Positions 1 through 5,294 are shown, counted from the stretch's first letter. The stretch is DNA of 7,933 bases from UBA1756 sp045627805 (GCA_045627805.1 JAZQOJ010000042.1:1-7933); one strand, 5' to 3'. Notes: generated by a model from the sequence alone, not told the origin. Numbers and translations are program-made.

Positions 1-26
1 AAGATAGTCCGACTGCAGCCGCCTTT

Positions 27-170
27 GGCTCGGTTTCCTTACAAAAACGAGGAGATGCGGAGCGCCCGTGCGAGTCCTTGTTTGAAGCAAAACGGATTGC
101 GGCCGAGCAGCCGTTTTGCAAGTTTGGGCTCGCACAGCGCAGCAGCGACCGTTTTTGTTGGGAAGCGAGG
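27..170. repeat. Long nested imperfect inverted repeat in gene-free left flank
   Basis: The first ~330 bases contain no credible gene. They hold a long imperfect palindrome whose two arms (about 27-95 and 111-170) share three blocks in the same order: CAAAAACG, GTGCGAG and GCAAAACGG, each matched by its reverse complement on the other side. The innermost block is perfect (87-95 with 111-119) around a 15-base loop. Short indels separate the blocks. The sequence is GC-rich compared with the phage genes to its right and is probably host intergenic DNA, such as a dispersed extragenic palindromic element, but copy number cannot be judged from one window. From 171 to 330 I see only small motifs, such as the short palindrome CCGCAGTGCGG near 250. 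Confidence 0.6.
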
Positions 171-329
171 CAGCAGCGGCAAAGCGAGTTTTCTTTTAAT
201 AAGCTGTGAACTGACAATTCGGGAGTTGCGATGTGTTGAGCGGTAATTCCGCAGTGCGGATAATTTCCATTATGCGAACATCTCGCTCCCATCATTGTGG
301 CATTTACAAGATGAAAGGGGATAATTCCG

Positions 330-401
330 AAATATTTTAATTGTGAATATTATTATGAAAAAAATATGATTTTTTTATTTCATATTGCCCAACTGCGTAA
401 T
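330..401. repeat. 72-bp direct repeat, copy 1
   Basis: This segment is repeated at 735-804 in the same orientation. The copies differ by one substitution (near 392) and by one extra A and one extra T here. The two extra bases lie in the two arms of an A-run/T-run hairpin, so both copies keep a balanced stem. On the minus strand this copy forms the abrupt end of the tape-measure fragment, and to its left the sequence becomes unrelated flank. It therefore marks a recombination or duplication boundary. Confidence 0.85.
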
Positions 402-513
402 TTGCGAGTTCGTTGGTTGTTTTTAAAATTGCCGCACGAACTGATTTCAGGTTGTTTTCTATTCCTTGTCCGTTGAGCCAAACATTAACTCTTTTGTCAA
501 TTGTCTTTGCCAT
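337..513 (-). pseudogene. Tail tape-measure protein, N-terminal fragment
   Basis: The reading frame starts MAKTIDKRVNVWLNGQ and continues for about 40 residues in a style I recognise from the N-termini of Bacteroidales phage tape-measure proteins: a short beta segment with a NG turn, then the start of a helix (KSVRAAILKTTNELANYAVG). A full protein would have many hundreds of residues and set tail length. Here it stops after 58 codons because the frame runs into the 72-bp direct repeat, whose residues (QYEIKKSYFFHNNIHN) are foreign to the family. I chose the ATG at 513 over an upstream in-frame start because family-like sequence begins there and a TATCTTTG promoter-like box lies 18 bases upstream. 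It is surely non-functional. The assignment rests on recall of the family, not on a search. Confidence 0.6.
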
Positions 514-530
514 ATATGAAATGTTTATGG

Positions 531-538
531 CAAAGATA
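531..538 (-). promoter_or_regulatory. Bacteroidota-type -7 box (TATCTTTG) before the tape-measure fragment
   Basis: The minus strand reads TATCTTTG, matching the Bacteroidota -7 consensus TAnnTTTG, 18 bases upstream of the ATG at 513. A TTTG lies 26 bases further upstream, longer than the usual spacing to the -33 element, so the -33 match is weak. The box sits directly after the terminator of the preceding mini-gene, which fits a new transcription start. Confidence 0.4.
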
Positions 539-565
539 GGTAAATGAATTACTTTATTTAGGGAC

Positions 566-600
566 AAAAAAAATGGAAACTTTAAGTTTCCATTTTATAC
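566..600 (-). terminator. Perfect-palindrome terminator after the 30-aa mini-gene
   Basis: A nearly uninterrupted palindrome (AATGGAAACTT / AAGTTTCCATT, centre 583) is flanked by A-runs on one side and T-runs on the other. On the minus strand the stem is followed by eight Ts, giving an intrinsic terminator 10 to 40 bases after the mini-gene stop at 610. The A/T flanks on both sides may also let it act on plus-strand transcripts. Confidence 0.75.
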
Positions 601-609
601 GATATAAAC

Positions 610-702
610 TTATTTAATAGGACTTGTTCCAGTCCAACCTCTCTTTCGGCCAATCTTAATTATCAGCCAAGTAATAAAAATTCCACCTATGATGTCTAAC
701 AT
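610..702 (-). CDS. 30-aa small membrane protein with its own promoter, RBS and terminator
   Basis: This short ORF begins MLDIIGGIFITWLIIKIG and ends RKRGWTGTSPIK. The first 17 residues form one hydrophobic helix long enough to span a membrane, followed by a positively charged tail that would stay in the cytoplasm. It is preceded by a strong Shine-Dalgarno sequence (AAGGAGG, 7 bases before the ATG), unusual in Bacteroidota, and by a TATATTTG -7 box at 725-732. It is followed by a perfect-palindrome terminator. Promoter, RBS, ORF and terminator together argue that it is a real single-gene unit. I do not recognise the family. Its layout (one hydrophobic helix plus basic tail) is shared by phage-borne membrane peptides and by type I toxin peptides, but no antisense RNA is evident, so function stays open. 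Confidence 0.6.
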   Translation of the reverse strand: MLDIIGGIFITWLIIKIGRKRGWTGTSPIK

Positions 703-724
703 TTTTCAATCCTCCTTTCGGATG

Positions 725-732
725 CAAATATA
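725..732 (-). promoter_or_regulatory. -7 box (TATATTTG) for the 30-aa mini-gene
   Basis: The minus strand reads TATATTTG, matching TAnnTTTG. Transcription would start about 7 bases downstream, leaving a leader of roughly 15 bases that contains the Shine-Dalgarno AAGGAGG. No clear -33 TTTG is seen at the expected distance because the upstream DNA is the AT-rich direct repeat. Confidence 0.45.
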
Positions 733-734
733 CA

Positions 735-804
735 AAATATTTTAATTGTGAATATTATTATGAAAAAATATGATTTTTTATTTCATATTGCCCAGCTGCG
801 TAAT
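735..804. repeat. 70-bp direct repeat, copy 2
   Basis: Second copy of the repeat at 330-401. On the minus strand it contains the last codons and stop of the 146-aa phage protein plus its 3' flank, which is probably its original context because that gene reads cleanly into it. The A-run/T-run hairpin after the stop codon may be a weak terminator for that gene. The left end of the repeat abuts the promoter of the 30-aa mini-gene. Confidence 0.85.
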
Positions 805-1218
805 ATTGATGAGCATTTTGTCGCCATAATAATCGGCGGCAATGTCGGCCAACGCCTCCGTATTTTGTTCCAGCGGGTCGCTCATCCAGTCGGATGGGGA
901 GCGGCGGATGTGGGATTGGGAACTTCCGCCCGACTTCGGCTGGCCGTTGCCGACACCGTATGCGCGGAATATTCCGTGCACCGGGAACTGGAACCGGATG
1001 CGTTCCACATCGCCGGATTTTTTTCGCAAAACGTAACCCACCTTGCTGGAGAGTTTGTATTCGGTTTGCCCGTGGTAGCGTCCCTTAACGTAAGTGTGCG
1101 CCTTTTTCTTTCCCTTTGGGAATGCGGCGGCATTGGCGCGCGCCTGCGCACGCACTTTGTCGGCCCACTGCCTTACTTGTGCTACGAATTGTTCTTCGCT
1201 CATCAGTTGTTCGGCCAT
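778..1218 (-). CDS. Phage morphogenesis-type protein, 146 aa (function unassigned)
   Basis: This GC-rich gene starts 2 bases after the stop of the upstream fragment, so the two were probably translated as one operon. The protein has a basic N-terminal half (an AFPKGKKKAHTYVKG stretch near residues 33-47), a central segment FPVHGIFRAYGVGNGQP near residues 79-95, and an acidic helical end (EALADIAADYYGDKM). The FP-HG-F---GVG pattern followed by a late helix is reminiscent of gp10-like neck or tail-completion proteins in Bacteroidales phages, where such a gene lies shortly before the tape-measure gene, as here. That assignment is inference. The final codons lie inside a 70-bp direct repeat that is duplicated at 330-401. 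The frame looks complete. Confidence 0.6.
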   Translation of the reverse strand: MAEQLMSEEQFVAQVRQWADKVRAQARANAAAFPKGKKKAHTYVKGRYHGQTEYKLSSKVGYVLRKKSGDVERIRFQFPVHGIFRAYGVGNGQPKSGGSSQSHIRRSPSDWMSDPLEQNTEALADIAADYYGDKMLINITQLGNMK

Positions 1219-1220
1219 CT

Positions 1221-1586
1221 CTATTTTCTTTTTCGGTTTTCAATAATCAGCTGGTTCATCCTGTTCAAAACGGTATGCACGTTCAGCTTCAGGTATTTGT
1301 CTTCATCCTGAATGTTGTCGCCGATAAGGTTGCGGTGAACATTGGTCCAGTTGAATTGGCCCTGCGTGCCTGGTTCATCTTCCTTTTCAACGAAGTCGGC
1401 ATCATCGTCATCGTTTTCCTCTTTCGCTTTCTGCTCCGGGAAAATCTCCGTGTAGATGTCGGCCAATGCCGCTGTGCGCATAGCGCAGTAGTTGAGCACG
1501 ATGGCGGTCTGCACTTCCGGAAGGATGTCGGCAAACAGTTCAAAGCGGTGTGTGGTTCCGTAGGTGGTGAACGGTATTTGGCGGGC
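1221..1586 (-). pseudogene. 5'-truncated phage gene (possible tail-assembly type), C-terminal part
   Basis: The frame is open from about 1586 and reads RQIPFTTYGTTHRFELFAD, then a helix (QTAIVLNYCAMRTAALADIYTEIF), a strongly acidic patch (EENDDDDADFVEKEDE) and a C-terminal segment with GQFNWTNVHRNLIGDNIQ. No ATG begins it: the homologous-looking sequence starts exactly where the terminase frame breaks off, with a change of frame, so its own 5' end has been lost. A GTG at 1514 could initiate a shorter product but lies within the conserved-looking part. In intact phages a gene of this kind between the tail-tube and tape-measure genes would suit a tail-assembly chaperone role. That is inference from position only. 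Confidence 0.5.
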
Positions 1587-1854
1587 GCTTACCGATGACG
1601 AAGTTACCGTCTTTCACATAGCCCATCTTGGCCAGCAGTTTGAGCGACGACGGCAGCGTGTTGGTTAGCAGCTGACCGTATGTTTTTCCAGTGATGGCGG
1701 TGATGGAGCGAGGCATCGCGCGGATGATCTTGTGCATACAGAAACCGATGTCGAAGCTCTTGCCCGTGCCACGCCCTTCCACGCTGACCTGATATTTCGG
1801 GTTGAGTATCAGCCCAAGGAGCTGGGATTTTGTTGCGGTGACGTTGATGTTCAT
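1540..1854 (-). pseudogene. Terminase large subunit, N-terminal ATPase fragment
   Basis: The protein starts MNINVTATKSQLLGLILNP and carries a Walker A motif, EGRGTGKS, at residues 26-33. It continues with SFDIGFCMHKIIRAMPRS and a GKTYGQLL segment, as expected for the packaging motor ATPase that cuts and pumps phage DNA into the head. Family-like sequence runs to about GKRPP (residue 90), then the frame switches to unrelated residues (NTVHHLRNHTPL) and stops. Walker B, the coupling motif and the nuclease domain are all missing, so it cannot package DNA. The ATG at 1854 lies 4 bases after the zinc-ribbon stop. The break near 1585 marks a large deletion or rearrangement that brought in the C-terminal part of another phage gene. 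Confidence 0.7.
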
Positions 1855-1858
1855 AATG

Positions 1859-2041
1859 TTATTCAGATGTTATACAAGTCCATCCACATACAGGACAATT
1901 GCAGATAAATAATAAAATTCTGTCTCTTGGATCATAGTCTGTTCTATATTCTCCTGATTCTGCTTCAAATTTGGTTCCGCATATACGGCATTTGAATTTC
2001 ATAGTGTTCGTTGGCTTTCTTCCTTTTTTAATGATTTTCAT
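1859..2041 (-). CDS. 60-aa zinc-ribbon protein
   Basis: This small basic protein starts MKIIKKGRKPTNTMKFKC and carries two cysteine pairs, CRIC (residues 18-21) and CPVC (49-52), with further cysteines at 47 and 55. This pattern would bind zinc in a rubredoxin-like knuckle or zinc ribbon. I chose the ATG at 2041 because the sequence upstream in the same frame is the complement of a putative promoter and small RNA and is not protein-like. The gene is AT-rich and sits directly before the terminase large-subunit gene, 4 bases apart, so the two were likely co-translated. Small zinc ribbons in phage packaging regions may bind DNA or protein. No specific function is claimed. Confidence 0.6.
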   Translation of the reverse strand: MKIIKKGRKPTNTMKFKCRICGTKFEAESGEYRTDYDPRDRILLFICNCPVCGWTCITSE

Positions 2042-2056
2042 ATATATATTTTTTTG

Positions 2057-2064
2057 TATTTTTG
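2057..2064 (+). promoter_or_regulatory. -7 box TATTTTTG driving putative small RNA 1
   Basis: The plus strand reads TGTATTTTTGCCG, with TATTTTTG matching the Bacteroidota -7 consensus TAnnTTTG. Nearly the same string occurs at 4691-4698 (TGTATTTTTGCAG) and on the minus strand at 7688-7681 (TGTATTTTTGCAG). All three point toward the 3' end of a nuclease-toxin ORF. The upstream -33 element is not clear here (T-rich run). Confidence 0.55.
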
Positions 2065-2069
2065 CCGCA

Positions 2070-2173
2070 CGAGAGGAACAACCATTGGGCGGGAATGCCG
2101 CTGGTGGTATGCGGTCATTACTGACGTTAGCTCTCCACGGGCGCAAGAGCATTCCCTTGGCGCCCATTTTTTT
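2070..2173 (+). ncRNA. Putative small RNA 1, convergent with toxA
   Basis: This is a ~100-nt stretch between a TATTTTTG promoter box (2057-2064) and a strong terminator (2139-2173), with no plausible ORF on the plus strand. The predicted RNA folds well by eye. GAGAG (2071-2075) can close with CTCTC (2131-2135) around a hairpin formed by AATGCCGC (2094-2101) and GCGGTCATT (2111-2119, one bulged base), followed by the terminator hairpin. The terminator T-tract overlaps the stop codon of toxA on the opposite strand, so the two transcripts converge and overlap by only a few bases. It resembles no RNA family that I recognise. Its position matches two other putative RNAs in the window, and a role in immunity or toxin control is inference. 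Confidence 0.5.
2139..2173 (+). terminator. Intrinsic terminator of small RNA 1
   Basis: The stem GGGCGC (2139-2144) plus AAG pairs with CTT plus GCGCCC (2160-2165), with one bulged G and an 8-base loop. It is followed by one A and seven Ts (2167-2173). On the opposite strand no T-run follows the stem, so it acts on plus-strand transcripts only. Confidence 0.75.
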
Positions 2174-2723
2174 ACAACAGATGAGTGTGTACACTTCCAT
2201 TAAATCCTACGACAACAACCCTCTTTATTTTTTTAACAGCTCTACGAGGAGACTTTTCTTTAAATTTTCTTATTTGAGCATCAATATAGGCTCTATCCGC
2301 TTTAATTGAATTTTGTCGAACTACAACAGTTTCCGCATTTTGTTTGGCAGCCTTTTCAAAGGCTGTCTTTAATGTGTTTTTCCCAGGAGTATTTATAGTT
2401 TTTATATCCATTGATGATTTATATAGAAAACCATCATGCTTTGAATCTTTATAAATATAGCTTTTTTCACTTTCAATATAAACTTTATACCCTTTTCGAG
2501 CCAATTGTTTTGATGTTTCCAATTCTAAGCTATTAGCCTGAATCCTATTATGGTCTTTGTTAAAGACTACAAATCCACCACTTTCATCAAAATAAGATTT
2601 TGATTCATCGTATTCTCCAGTAGCCATAAGTCTATCAAATTCAGCCTTTCTATTTGCTAAAATAGATGGCCGTTTTGCGTAATTCCTTGTGCTTCCGCTT
2701 GTTTTGTCAGATGTACCACTCAT
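2172..2723 (-). CDS. toxA: CdiA-CT-like nuclease protein, 183 aa, coupled to DUF4417
   Basis: The ATG overlaps the stop of the upstream DUF4417 gene (ATGA), implying translational coupling. The N-terminus is a short Ser/Gly/Thr-rich linker (MSGTSDKTSGSTRNYAKRP). It is followed by a region typical of CdiA C-terminal tRNase-like domains: GGFVVFNKDH (49-58), a helix with E69, GYKVYI (78-83), then D97-G98 and D106-I-K108. The pattern D...DxK resembles a PD-(D/E)xK nuclease core. A helix (AFEKAAKQNAETVVV) and a basic end follow, as in that family. It would cleave nucleic acid, probably RNA. It is markedly more AT-rich than the terminase genes, suggesting separate acquisition. No immunity protein gene follows; a convergent small-RNA unit does. 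The assignment is from motif recall, and the exact subfamily is uncertain. Confidence 0.65.
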   Translation of the reverse strand: MSGTSDKTSGSTRNYAKRPSILANRKAEFDRLMATGEYDESKSYFDESGGFVVFNKDHNRIQANSLELETSKQLARKGYKVYIESEKSYIYKDSKHDGFLYKSSMDIKTINTPGKNTLKTAFEKAAKQNAETVVVRQNSIKADRAYIDAQIRKFKEKSPRRAVKKIKRVVVVGFNGSVHTHLL

Positions 2724-3310
2724 ATTTTTTCAGTCATATAATCGTGAACATATAATAATGAATGCTTACAGCAGAAGTCATGTACTTCACGTCCGCCACC
2801 ATAGACAATCATATTCGGGCAATCTAATCCGGAAATTTCACGAGCCACTTCATACTTTCCGTTCAACAACTGGATACCACCTAAAGCACCACGAGTAGCA
2901 AAAGCATTCCATCCGTCAGGAATACCCATTCGGTTATAATCAAAGAATTTGCTGCTGACGTTCAAATCTGCATAGATTCTCACTCCGTGATCCTGCCAAT
3001 ATTTGGCCATCCATCTTTTCTGATAAATGAATTGCAGGCCAAAAGCCAACGGTGTTGTATCGAATAACGAATAGTTTGGTTCAACGATCGCTGAAGCGTT
3101 TGTGTCCAATATTTTTGCAGGATTTTTCCACAGCGCGGTAAATCTGTAGTCGTCAACGTAAAAATGAATCGTAGCAACTTGTCTGTTCTTTCGCCCAGTA
3201 CCATACGGCACAAACGGCAACTCCAAGTTTCCTGCCTGCATATCCAGACGGAGGCACGGAATGTCGTACAGATTATCTGAGGGGTACAGCACGTCCTTTA
3301 CTTCATTCAT
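2720..3310 (-). CDS. DUF4417-family phage protein A, 196 aa
   Basis: The protein matches the DUF4417 pattern: an N-terminal segment DVLYPSDNLYDIPCLRLDMQ, the signature HFYVDDYRF (residues 49-57) with W61, then a SLFDTTPLAFGLQFIYQKRW block and a YWQDHGVRIYADLN block. The family is found in phage packaging regions and its biochemical role is unknown to me. The ATG lies 3 bases after the stop of the terminase-small-subunit-like gene, with a GGAGG-type site overlapping that gene's end, so it belongs to the packaging operon. Its stop overlaps the start of toxA (ATGA). A second, divergent DUF4417 gene at 5291-5914 has the same relation to toxB, which suggests DUF4417 proteins act as partners or carriers for the nuclease. 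The gene is moderately AT-rich and appears full length. Confidence 0.75.
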   Translation of the reverse strand: MNEVKDVLYPSDNLYDIPCLRLDMQAGNLELPFVPYGTGRKNRQVATIHFYVDDYRFTALWKNPAKILDTNASAIVEPNYSLFDTTPLAFGLQFIYQKRWMAKYWQDHGVRIYADLNVSSKFFDYNRMGIPDGWNAFATRGALGGIQLLNGKYEVAREISGLDCPNMIVYGGGREVHDFCCKHSLLYVHDYMTEKI

Positions 3311-3313
3311 AGT

Positions 3314-3910
3314 TTATCCCTCCATAATCTCTTCTGCCTGCACTTCGGAAATTTCCTGTTCCATAATGGCATCGGCAATGATCTTGTTATCCTTGATTTT
3401 GTCCCACTTGTCGGTGGGCACGTTGATAGTGCTGCCGTTGATGTTGAGCTGGATGAAGATGTCGTGTTTTTCCATCATCATCGGGTCCATCGGCTCGCTG
3501 GGCATCGCCGACAGATAACGCTGGAGCGTGGCGAGGTTCTTGGCGCGGGCATCCTCGCTCGATTCCGGATTCCTGATTTCCTCAATCAGTGCGTTCACCA
3601 TCACGGTTTCAAGGAAATCCTTGTCCAGCCGGTTCACCGGGTTCCAGATGCGAATGGCGTAATTGATGTCGCGGTAGATCTGCATCTCGCTGAGTTCCGG
3701 GTGCAGCTCGTGAAGTTTGTTCACCGCCTTGCGCTTGTTCGGTATTTCGCAAACAATGCGGTATGCATCCTTTGTGCGTTCCAGCACCGTCTTCTGCCGT
3801 TCGTCCAACAGGTCGCTCTTGCCCTGTGCCACCGCGAGCGACACTTCCTCATAAACGGTCGTGTCGTGGTATGTGTATGGATTGCGCGGTTCCAATGCTA
3901 ACTTTCCCAT
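3314..3910 (-). CDS. Terminase small-subunit-like protein, 198 aa
   Basis: This mostly helical protein sits in the packaging block upstream of the terminase large-subunit fragment. Residues near 60-95 (NKRKAVNKLHELHPELSEMQ) read as a helix-turn-helix, as used by small terminase subunits to bind the packaging site. A later helix (RNPESSEDARAKNLATLQRY) could support oligomerisation. The C-terminus is acidic (EISEVQAEEIMEG), as often seen where the small subunit contacts the motor. I chose the ATG at 3910, which overlaps the stop of the 251-aa gene (TGATG); a GTG one codon upstream is the alternative. DUF4417 protein A starts 3 bases after its stop. The role is inferred from position and helix pattern and is not confirmed. 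Confidence 0.55.
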   Translation of the reverse strand: MGKLALEPRNPYTYHDTTVYEEVSLAVAQGKSDLLDERQKTVLERTKDAYRIVCEIPNKRKAVNKLHELHPELSEMQIYRDINYAIRIWNPVNRLDKDFLETVMVNALIEEIRNPESSEDARAKNLATLQRYLSAMPSEPMDPMMMEKHDIFIQLNINGSTINVPTDKWDKIKDNKIIADAIMEQEISEVQAEEIMEG

Positions 3911-4665
3911 CACTTGCTTCGTTTAGAAATTTCGTCACACACGTTTTTATATTCTGCCTTGAGCATTTGAAGTTTCTCCTCGTAAGTTTTCCGTTTCGGG
4001 CCGTCGGGCATTGGCGACGGCGCATCCATCTTGCGCACCGATTGGTAGGTGAGCATATTCTGTGTCTTGGTGATGTAGGAACGGAGCTGCGTGCGCCGTT
4101 TCACCAGCTGGATGTCGCTAAGTAATGAAGTGCTTTCAGATGGCGATGGTGCAGGCACACTTTCCTCCTTGTTGCCGGAGAGAATCTCACGGATCTGAGT
4201 TTCAACCGAGGTGTTTCCACGGAACCATTCCTCTTTCAGGTTGTACAGTTTTTCAGCGGTTTCGATGATGGGCTTGCGCGCATCCAGCATCCGCTTGCGT
4301 TTCTTCACAGCGGCGGGTGCGTTGGTGGATCCCGTGTCGTAGAGTTCTTTGTGCATACGGTCGATGGTGGAGTAGAGCGAGGAAATTTCCTTTTTCGCCG
4401 CCAGAATCACGGCAGGCATCTCATTTCTGCTTACGACGGGAGACGAAGTGACAGTAGGAACTGCAATTTTCGTAGATGCTTTCGCCACCGAACTGTTTGA
4501 TGCGAGTTTTCCGAGCTCGTACACCAACTTGGCCATACGGAACTGCGGCGTTCCGGTGCGGAAGTAGTTTGCCAGCGATTTGTTCTTGCCGTACTTTTGG
4601 TACAAGGCAACACCAATGTTATAATCGTGCTGGCTGTCGCTCAGCCATTGTTGAATCTCGTTCAT
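3910..4665 (-). CDS. Conserved-type Bacteroidales phage protein, 251 aa, start of packaging block
   Basis: The N-terminus (MNEIQQWLSDSQHDYNIGVALYQKYGKN) and the following YELGKLA segment resemble a protein I have seen directly before terminase genes in Bacteroidales phages. No enzymatic motif is visible. Residues ~85-150 are helical and probably coiled-coil (AAKKEISSLYSTIDRMHKEL; basic patch KKRKRMLDARK). A Ser/Pro-rich linker (PAPSPSESTS) follows, then a second long helical segment to the C-terminus, ending in a basic tail. It overlaps the next gene by TGATG, so the two are translationally coupled. Upstream on the minus strand I see no TAnnTTTG box. The 5' intergenic DNA instead carries a plus-strand promoter and small-RNA candidate. 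A packaging or scaffold accessory role is inference. Confidence 0.6.
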   Translation of the reverse strand: MNEIQQWLSDSQHDYNIGVALYQKYGKNKSLANYFRTGTPQFRMAKLVYELGKLASNSSVAKASTKIAVPTVTSSPVVSRNEMPAVILAAKKEISSLYSTIDRMHKELYDTGSTNAPAAVKKRKRMLDARKPIIETAEKLYNLKEEWFRGNTSVETQIREILSGNKEESVPAPSPSESTSLLSDIQLVKRRTQLRSYITKTQNMLTYQSVRKMDAPSPMPDGPKRKTYEEKLQMLKAEYKNVCDEISKRSK

Positions 4666-4690
4666 AATTGTTTGGTATTTATTTTTTTTG

Positions 4691-4698
4691 TATTTTTG
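4691..4698 (+). promoter_or_regulatory. -7 box TATTTTTG driving putative small RNA 2
   Basis: TATTTTTG matches TAnnTTTG. An ATTG ending 20 bases upstream is a plausible -33 element. The context TGTATTTTTGCAG is the same as that of the promoter candidate for small RNA 3. Confidence 0.55.
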
Positions 4699-4703
4699 CA
4701 GTG

Positions 4704-4834
4704 TCGTTCAATGAGCGAGGAATGATCGGAACTTAAGGTCGCCAAGTTGTAATGACTTACAGACTGTTTTGACATTTCAGGGGAAAATTCAGGATACGGG
4801 TTAGTTGAGCCCACTTTTCCGGTTTCCCCTTTTT
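4704..4834 (+). ncRNA. Putative small RNA 2, convergent with toxB
   Basis: This ~130-nt plus-strand stretch lies between a TATTTTTG promoter box and an intrinsic terminator whose T-tract overlaps the toxB stop codon on the other strand. It contains several hairpins: CGTTC-AAT-GAGCG (4705-4717), TGTAA-TGAC-TTACA (4748-4761), and GGGTT...AGCCC (4798-4812) nested in the terminal stem GGGGAAA...TTTCCCC (4780-4829). The first and third contain a U.G pair that is stable only in plus-strand RNA and becomes a C/A mismatch in minus-strand RNA, which supports the plus strand as the transcribed one. No plausible plus-strand ORF is present. The RNA family is unknown to me, and the function is not shown. 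Confidence 0.5.
4780..4834 (+). terminator. Terminator-like nested stem of small RNA 2
   Basis: GGGGAAA (4780-4786) pairs with TTTCCCC (4823-4829), enclosing a smaller GGGTT/AGCCC hairpin, and is followed directly by five Ts (4830-4834). The long internal loop makes it less classic than the terminator of small RNA 1, but the T-tract placement is right. Confidence 0.5.
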
Positions 4835-5294
4835 ATTTTATGTTTTTTTTGATAGCATGAATTCTATATGTGTAGAATACTTTCCCAGCTTTGTCGTAAT
4901 GCCTATATCTTGCCACATTGAAATACAACTTTCTACCTCTCGTTTTGAAATAATAGAATTTGTCGATTTTATCTTTTCTACTTTTATATAAACCTGAACT
5001 CTTTTTTTGATAAGAGTTCTGGAAATATTTAGAAAGTTTACCAGCCTTATCTTTTACTATAACATTCTTTTCCAAAATATCATTGGCCAGATGTTTTACA
5101 TCTGCCGAAGTAAGTGAAACAACTATGTTTTTACGCTTCCCATTATCATCCACAATCTCCATTTGTATTGATTTTTCGCCAAATGAATGACGGATTTTTT
5201 GTTTCAAGGCATCCCTCTGTTTCCCGATTGATGACTTTACAATAGGTTTGGCACCTTTGCTTTCACCTGTAGAAACAGCTCCTCCTCCGTTCAT
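4833..5294 (-). CDS. toxB: PBECR-like nuclease-domain protein, 153 aa, coupled to DUF4417
   Basis: The ATG overlaps the stop of DUF4417 gene B (ATGA). The N-terminus is a short Gly-rich linker (MNGGGAVSTGESKG), as expected for a detachable C-terminal domain. The core looks like a phage-Barnase-EndoU-ColicinE5/D-RelE-like (PBECR) nuclease: KHLANDIL with H68, KFYYFKT (112-118), YFNVARYR (124-131) and a final YRIHAIKK (143-150). These three blocks line up with DYYYYFKT, YIHLGRWR and IYAITKK of toxC. Conserved His, Thr, Arg and Lys residues are candidates for the RNase active site. The protein is very basic and its gene very AT-rich. No immunity gene follows, but a convergent small-RNA unit does. 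Family membership is from pattern comparison within the window and recall. Confidence 0.6.
   Translation of the reverse strand: MNGGGAVSTGESKGAKPIVKSSIGKQRDALKQKIRHSFGEKSIQMEIVDDNGKRKNIVVSLTSADVKHLANDILEKNVIVKDKAGKLSKYFQNSYQKKSSGLYKSRKDKIDKFYYFKTRGRKLYFNVARYRHYDKAGKVFYTYRIHAIKKNIK

Noticed and set aside
25..246. 73-codon plus-strand open frame in the left flank
   Set aside because: It lies over the long inverted repeat, its composition is low-complexity (Ser/Ala/Arg), it has no RBS, and the frame is explained by GC-rich palindromic DNA.
748..1598. Several long open frames on the plus strand opposite the phage genes
   Set aside because: They are antisense shadows of GC-rich minus-strand genes that have phage-like protein sequence and operon spacing.
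2042..2200. N-terminal extension of the zinc-ribbon frame (MEVYTLICCKK...)
   Set aside because: It is the complement of the terminator, small RNA 1 and promoter. Protein-like sequence begins at the ATG at 2041.
4664..4775. 36-codon minus-strand frame (starts MSKQSVSHYN) overlapping the 251-aa gene start by ATGA
   Set aside because: The overlap is attractive, but the frame is the complement of the putative small RNA 2 and its promoter, has no RBS, and its residues do not look like a folded protein. The hairpin wobble pairs favour plus-strand RNA.
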